A stretch of DNA of 64,000 nt from Pseudomonas sp. BP8 (GTDB lineage Bacteria > Pseudomonadota > Gammaproteobacteria > Pseudomonadales > Pseudomonadaceae), in the NCBI RefSeq assembly GCF_017875955.1, contig NZ_JAGINK010000001.1:3378501-3442500 (forward strand), written 5' to 3'. The notes beneath the pieces are model-generated. The model worked only from the letters and a program-made list of their open reading frames with translations. It was not told where the DNA came from and made no database searches. Below, piece after piece: positions 60,834-64,000 of this stretch. Numbering within the stretch: position 1 is the stretch's first letter; each line of letters opens with the position of its first letter. The translations under genes and the position numbers were made by a program.

Positions 60834-61246
60834 CGCTGCAGGGTGTCGCCCAGGGCCTCTCCTGTTGATGGTTCGGTAGGGTCAGCAGGGCGGCTTTCGC
60901 ATGCACTTCCCATCGCACGGTACTCCTTCCTGAGCTCGTGTATTTGCCGGTTGTCCAGTGCCTCCAAATCAAGCACTGAGCGCTCTGCTGACTTCGTGGC
61001 CCGGATGAGCTCATCCAGCTTTACATGGATGATGTCATTGTCACGGTTTTGAGTGTTCTGGATTAGGAAAACCATCAGAAAGGTGATGATCGTGGTAGAC
61101 GTATTGATGATCAATTGCCAGGTATCGTTGTAATGAAACCAGGGGCCTGAAGCCGCCCACATGGCGATCAGTACCACCGCGATCAGGAATGTAATCGGCT
61201 TGCCAGAGTGATTTGCAAGCCATTGGCAGAACTGGGCGAATTTCAT
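60830..61246 (-). CDS. low-affinity iron permease family membrane protein
   Basis: 138 residues from ATG 61246. The N-terminal GKPITFLIAVVLIAMWAASG and WQLIINTSTTIITFLMVFLI are the pattern of the low-affinity iron permease (PF04120-like) family, followed by NTQNRDNDIIHVKLDELIRA. The family name comes from a yeast protein and transport by the bacterial members is unproven. The long upstream extension in frame is not conserved-looking. Confidence 0.82.
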   Translation of the reverse strand: MKFAQFCQWLANHSGKPITFLIAVVLIAMWAASGPWFHYNDTWQLIINTSTTIITFLMVFLIQNTQNRDNDIIHVKLDELIRATKSAERSVLDLEALDNRQIHELRKEYRAMGSACESRPADPTEPSTGEALGDTLQR

Positions 61247-61500
61247 GATTGGTGTCCAAAAGGGGTCACATTTTTCTGACCACACTGACGCTGGGAAATT
61301 TTTTTTACATTTGCGTAGTGCAAGCTGCGCCACATCTGAAATTTGGATAGACAGTAGCTGTTGCCCGTACGGTGGCTGGATCCCGCCTTCTTCACCTCTC
61401 TTCAGCCGCCAGGTGTTTGGAGCGCAAACTGCCTGACAGCCAGGCTCAACGCCTGATCATGGTTTAAATTTAAGTACTCCATCTGAAGGTTTGGGCAACC

Positions 61501-62016
61501 ATGAGCGCCGGCGATCATCAATCAACTATAAGCACAAGCCTCGCAACGCGAGGTGATTTGTCCGAACCGTGGGGCCTCATCGATTGGCGCTCAACTGCCA
61601 TTGGCGATAGAGCTCAGTGGTCGGATGCACTGCAGCATGCTTTTGCATTTCTGCTTACCTCAGATCTGCCATCAGCGCTTCTGTGGTCGCCTGATCGTGC
61701 GGTGCTCTATAACGATGCGTGGATTCCAGCCATGGGCCATCGTCATCCTGAGGCGCTTGGCCAGCCCGCTCATGCGGTGTGGACGGCGGTTTGGGGGCGC
61801 GTAGCGTCGCAGCTTGATGCCGTAGTGGAAAAAGGTGCCTTACTGCTCCTATCCGATTCGGAATTTCCAGTTAGGCTCGATCGCGAGAAACCTTGGGCGT
61901 TTAGCCTGAGTCCTGTGAGAGGTGCAGCCGGGGAGGTGAGTGGAATCCTCGTGCAAGGACAGGAGGTGCACCCTTCGGCAATAGCCCGTTCCATCGCATA
62001 TCACATTAGGTCGTGA
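61501..62016 (+). CDS. N-terminal PAS part of a frameshifted hybrid sensor kinase
   Basis: 171 residues: a PAS-like domain with TSDLPSALLWSPDRAVLYND and WAFSLSPVRGAAGEVSGIL. It ends abruptly after SIAYHIRS. The following sequence continues in another frame with RDRRMFDQAPGFITILRG, a typical start of the next PAS domain, so this and the next entry are probably one gene broken by a 1- or 2-base indel near 61990-62015. Sequencing error cannot be excluded. Confidence 0.7.
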   Translation: MSAGDHQSTISTSLATRGDLSEPWGLIDWRSTAIGDRAQWSDALQHAFAFLLTSDLPSALLWSPDRAVLYNDAWIPAMGHRHPEALGQPAHAVWTAVWGRVASQLDAVVEKGALLLLSDSEFPVRLDREKPWAFSLSPVRGAAGEVSGILVQGQEVHPSAIARSIAYHIRS

Positions 62017-62023
62017 TCGACGA

Positions 62024-64000
62024 ATGTTCGATCAGGCACCGGGCTTCATTACCATTCTCCGAGGCCCCGAGCACGTGTTCGAGTTTGTCAACGAAGCCTT
62101 TCGACGAAGTTTCGGTGACCGAGGTTATCTGAATCACTCGATACGGGAAGTCTTTCCTGATTTGCAGGGTCAAGGATATTTCTCTTGGCTCGACACGGTC
62201 TATTCAACCGGTGAACGTTTCGTCGCAACAGGTCAGCCGATTTCGCTTTCCTGGAGCTCGGAAGGCAAAGCCACACGCTATCTTGATTTCGTCTACGAGC
62301 CTATCTTTGACGACAGTGGGGGCGTGACCGGAATTTTCTGTGAAGGCTTCGACGTTACCAATCGAGTCGAGACTGAACAGGCTTTGAGGGAGGAAAGCCG
62401 GACGCTCGGCATCCTTCGGGACATCAACGCCGTATTCGCTAGTGATCTCAATCTCGAACGCATCGTCCAGAATCTGACCGATTCCGGAATGGCCCTGACT
62501 GGTGCGGCATTCGGTTCCTACTTTGCCAACGAAGTTGATGCGACCGGCGCTCATCTAAAGCTCTATACACTGTCGGGCGCGGATCGCTCGGCATTTGAGA
62601 CATTGGGCCATCCCCGCGCCACCCCCGTGTTTGCACCTACTTTTCGCAACGAGGGCGTTGTTCGTTCTGCGGACATCCTGGCCGACCCTCGTTATGGCCA
62701 GTTTGAACCCCATCGCGGCATGCCCAAAGGGCATCTTCCTGTGCGCAGCTATCTGGCTATCTCGGTGGTATCCAGAAGCGGGGATGTACTCGGTGGGTTG
62801 TTCTTTGGCCACCCCGAGCCAGGCCGTTTTACTGAGCGACATGAACAGCTGATGGTAGCGTTAGCGGCGCAGGCGGCGGTAGCCATCGACAACGCTCAAC
62901 TGTACCGCCAGGTGCAACAGGCGAAGGCGACACTTGAAGATAGGGTAGCCCAACGCACCGAAGAGCTTTCCCAGGCCAACGAAGCGTTGCGCCAAGCGCA
63001 GAAAATGGAGGCGCTCGGGCAACTCACCGGCGGCATTGCGCATGATTTCAACAATATATTGGCTGCCATTCTAGGGAGTGCGGATCTGCTTTCCCGTCGA
63101 TTGAGGCAAGGCAATTCGGATTCCAGCGAGCTACTGCTCAATGGCATCCAGGTCAGCGCCAAACGCGCCGCCTCGCTCACTCAGCGACTGCTGGCGTTTT
63201 CGAGAAGACAAACATTGGATCCCCGTCCTACAGACATCAATGTTTTGATCGAAGACCTGAGGGATCTGATCAATCGCTCAGTTGGGCCAGCGATTACGGT
63301 CATCACACAGCTAGAGCCTGAAATTGGATTGGCTCGGATTGACCCGGCGCAGTTGGAAAGTTCGCTGTTGAACCTGGCGATAAATTCTCGGGATGCCATG
63401 CCCAATGGTATCGGGGCAATTTCTATCAGCACGGAAATCATAGAGCTCGAAGCCGAAGCAGCGCTCCGAGCTGACCTTACCGCTGGTGAATACATTGTGA
63501 TTGCGGTGGCAGACACGGGAACAGGCATATCTCAGAGTGATATCAAGCGCATCTTCGACCCTTTCTTCACCACGAAGCCATTAGGGCAGGGCACCGGACT
63601 CGGACTTTCCATGGTGCATGGATTCGTGCGCCAATCTGGAGGGCAGGTGGATGTTCATTCCAAAGAAGGTGTGGGCACCACGATTCGCCTCATGCTTCCT
63701 CGCTTCGAGGGACAGTTGGAGGTCGATGAGGGAGACCACTCAAGAAACCGCGAGACTCCAAGCGAGGGTGGGGGCAGAGTGCTGGTCGTTGACGATGAGC
63801 CAATTGTGCGAATGTCCATGGTTGAAGCGCTGCTAGATGCTGGATACGACGTCGAAGAAACCGAAAGCGGAACCGGCGCCTTGAACGTCCTGCGGACGGG
63901 TCGTATCTATGATTTGCTGGTCACCGACGTCGGTCTGCCAGGCGCGCTGAATGGTCGCCAGGTGGCTGATGCTGCTCGTGAATTGATTCCTGATTTGCGT
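62024..64000 (+). CDS. hybrid sensor histidine kinase (PAS-GAF-HisKA-HATPase-receiver), runs off window
   Basis: At least 659 residues, open at the right edge. A PAS domain (FDQAPGFITILRGPEHVFEF), then GAF (LERIVQNLTDSGMALTGAAF), coiled-coil linker, HisKA with phosphoacceptor in GGIAHDFNNILAAILG, ATPase motifs NLAINSRDAMPNG and GQGTGLGLSMVHGF, then a receiver starting VLVVDDEPIVRMSMVE with phosphoacceptor in LLVTDVGLPG. A soluble sensor, since no membrane helix is seen. ATG 62024 is the first start after the stop of the upstream PAS frame. The single-domain receiver protein 1.2 kb upstream may be a partner. Confidence 0.9.
   Translation, partial: MFDQAPGFITILRGPEHVFEFVNEAFRRSFGDRGYLNHSIREVFPDLQGQGYFSWLDTVYSTGERFVATGQPISLSWSSEGKATRYLDFVYEPIFDDSGGVTGIFCEGFDVTNRVETEQALREESRTLGILRDINAVFASDLNLERIVQNLTDSGMALTGAAFGSYFANEVDATGAHLKLYTLSGADRSAFETLGHPRATPVFAPTFRNEGVVRSADILADPRYGQFEPHRGMPKGHLPVRSYLAISVVSRSGDVLGGLFFGHPEPGRFTERHEQLMVALAAQAAVAIDNAQLYRQVQQAKATLEDRVAQRTEELSQANEALRQAQKMEALGQLTGGIAHDFNNILAAILGSADLLSRRLRQGNSDSSELLLNGIQVSAKRAASLTQRLLAFSRRQTLDPRPTDINVLIEDLRDLINRSVGPAITVITQLEPEIGLARIDPAQLESSLLNLAINSRDAMPNGIGAISISTEIIELEAEAALRADLTAGEYIVIAVADTGTGISQSDIKRIFDPFFTTKPLGQGTGLGLSMVHGFVRQSGGQVDVHSKEGVGTTIRLMLPRFEGQLEVDEGDHSRNRETPSEGGGRVLVVDDEPIVRMSMVEALLDAGYDVEETESGTGALNVLRTGRIYDLLVTDVGLPGALNGRQVADAARELIPDLR

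Overview
The window looks like a Pseudomonas chromosome of the putida/fluorescens type. The evidence is mostly high-GC coding with Pseudomonas codon use, an MvaT/MvaU-family silencer, a REP/REPIN element of the kind common in this group, and a type VI secretion (T6SS) cluster in the gene order of the P. aeruginosa HSI-II locus. No rRNA, tRNA or CRISPR array was seen.

Layout. 0-4.9 kb: the 3' part of a GH3 beta-glucosidase gene, a MATE exporter with a TetR regulator, and an H-NS-like MvaT-family gene. 5.0-16.7 kb: a two-component system (membrane histidine kinase plus sigma54-dependent activator) followed by an ABC import operon of the branched-chain amino acid/urea type (two binding proteins, two permeases, two ATPases) and two tandem iron-dependent alcohol dehydrogenases. 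Between regulator and operon lie a perfect -24/-12 promoter and two copies of an 18-bp dyad, so the circuit can be read from the DNA. 16.7-17.9 kb: REPIN, a small membrane protein and a histidine phosphatase.

18.1-27.9 kb is an AT-richer island that I read as a microcin cluster. It holds a stand-alone LuxR-type HTH protein, a small two-helix membrane protein (candidate immunity), a 96-residue glycine-rich precursor with a 15-residue leader ending in Gly-Ala, a SelO-like protein, a HlyC-like acyltransferase, a membrane fusion protein, a C39-peptidase ABC exporter and a TolC-like protein. The layout parallels the enterobacterial siderophore-microcins (E492, H47), in which a HlyC-like protein (MceI/MchD) and a partner of about 500 residues (MceJ/MchC) modify the peptide. 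The island ends with 19 copies of a hexanucleotide repeat and a YddA-like ABC transporter gene cut off before its ATPase domain.

27.9-29.2 kb is a scar. It holds a decayed copy of the end of the T6SS kinase gene and its downstream nucleotide-kinase-like gene (intact originals at 57.2-58.2 kb), joined to a copy of the first 105 bp of the phosphatase gene at 17.8 kb, followed by a possible hcp relic. The microcin island and the T6SS locus were therefore brought together by recombination involving duplicated ends.

29.2-58.2 kb is the T6SS locus: vgrG, a DUF4123 adaptor, a VasX-like membrane-active effector and two paralogous membrane proteins (likely immunity), then tssABCEFGH, a sigma54 activator, a small lipoprotein gene, fha, tssJKLM, a PP2C phosphatase, a Ser/Thr kinase and the nucleotide-kinase-like gene. 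No intact hcp or PAAR gene is present. 58.2-64 kb holds small stress-type genes (CsbD-like, DUF6555-like, DUF2188, HhH protein, receiver protein, low-affinity iron permease family) and a large hybrid sensor kinase that appears frameshifted and runs off the window.
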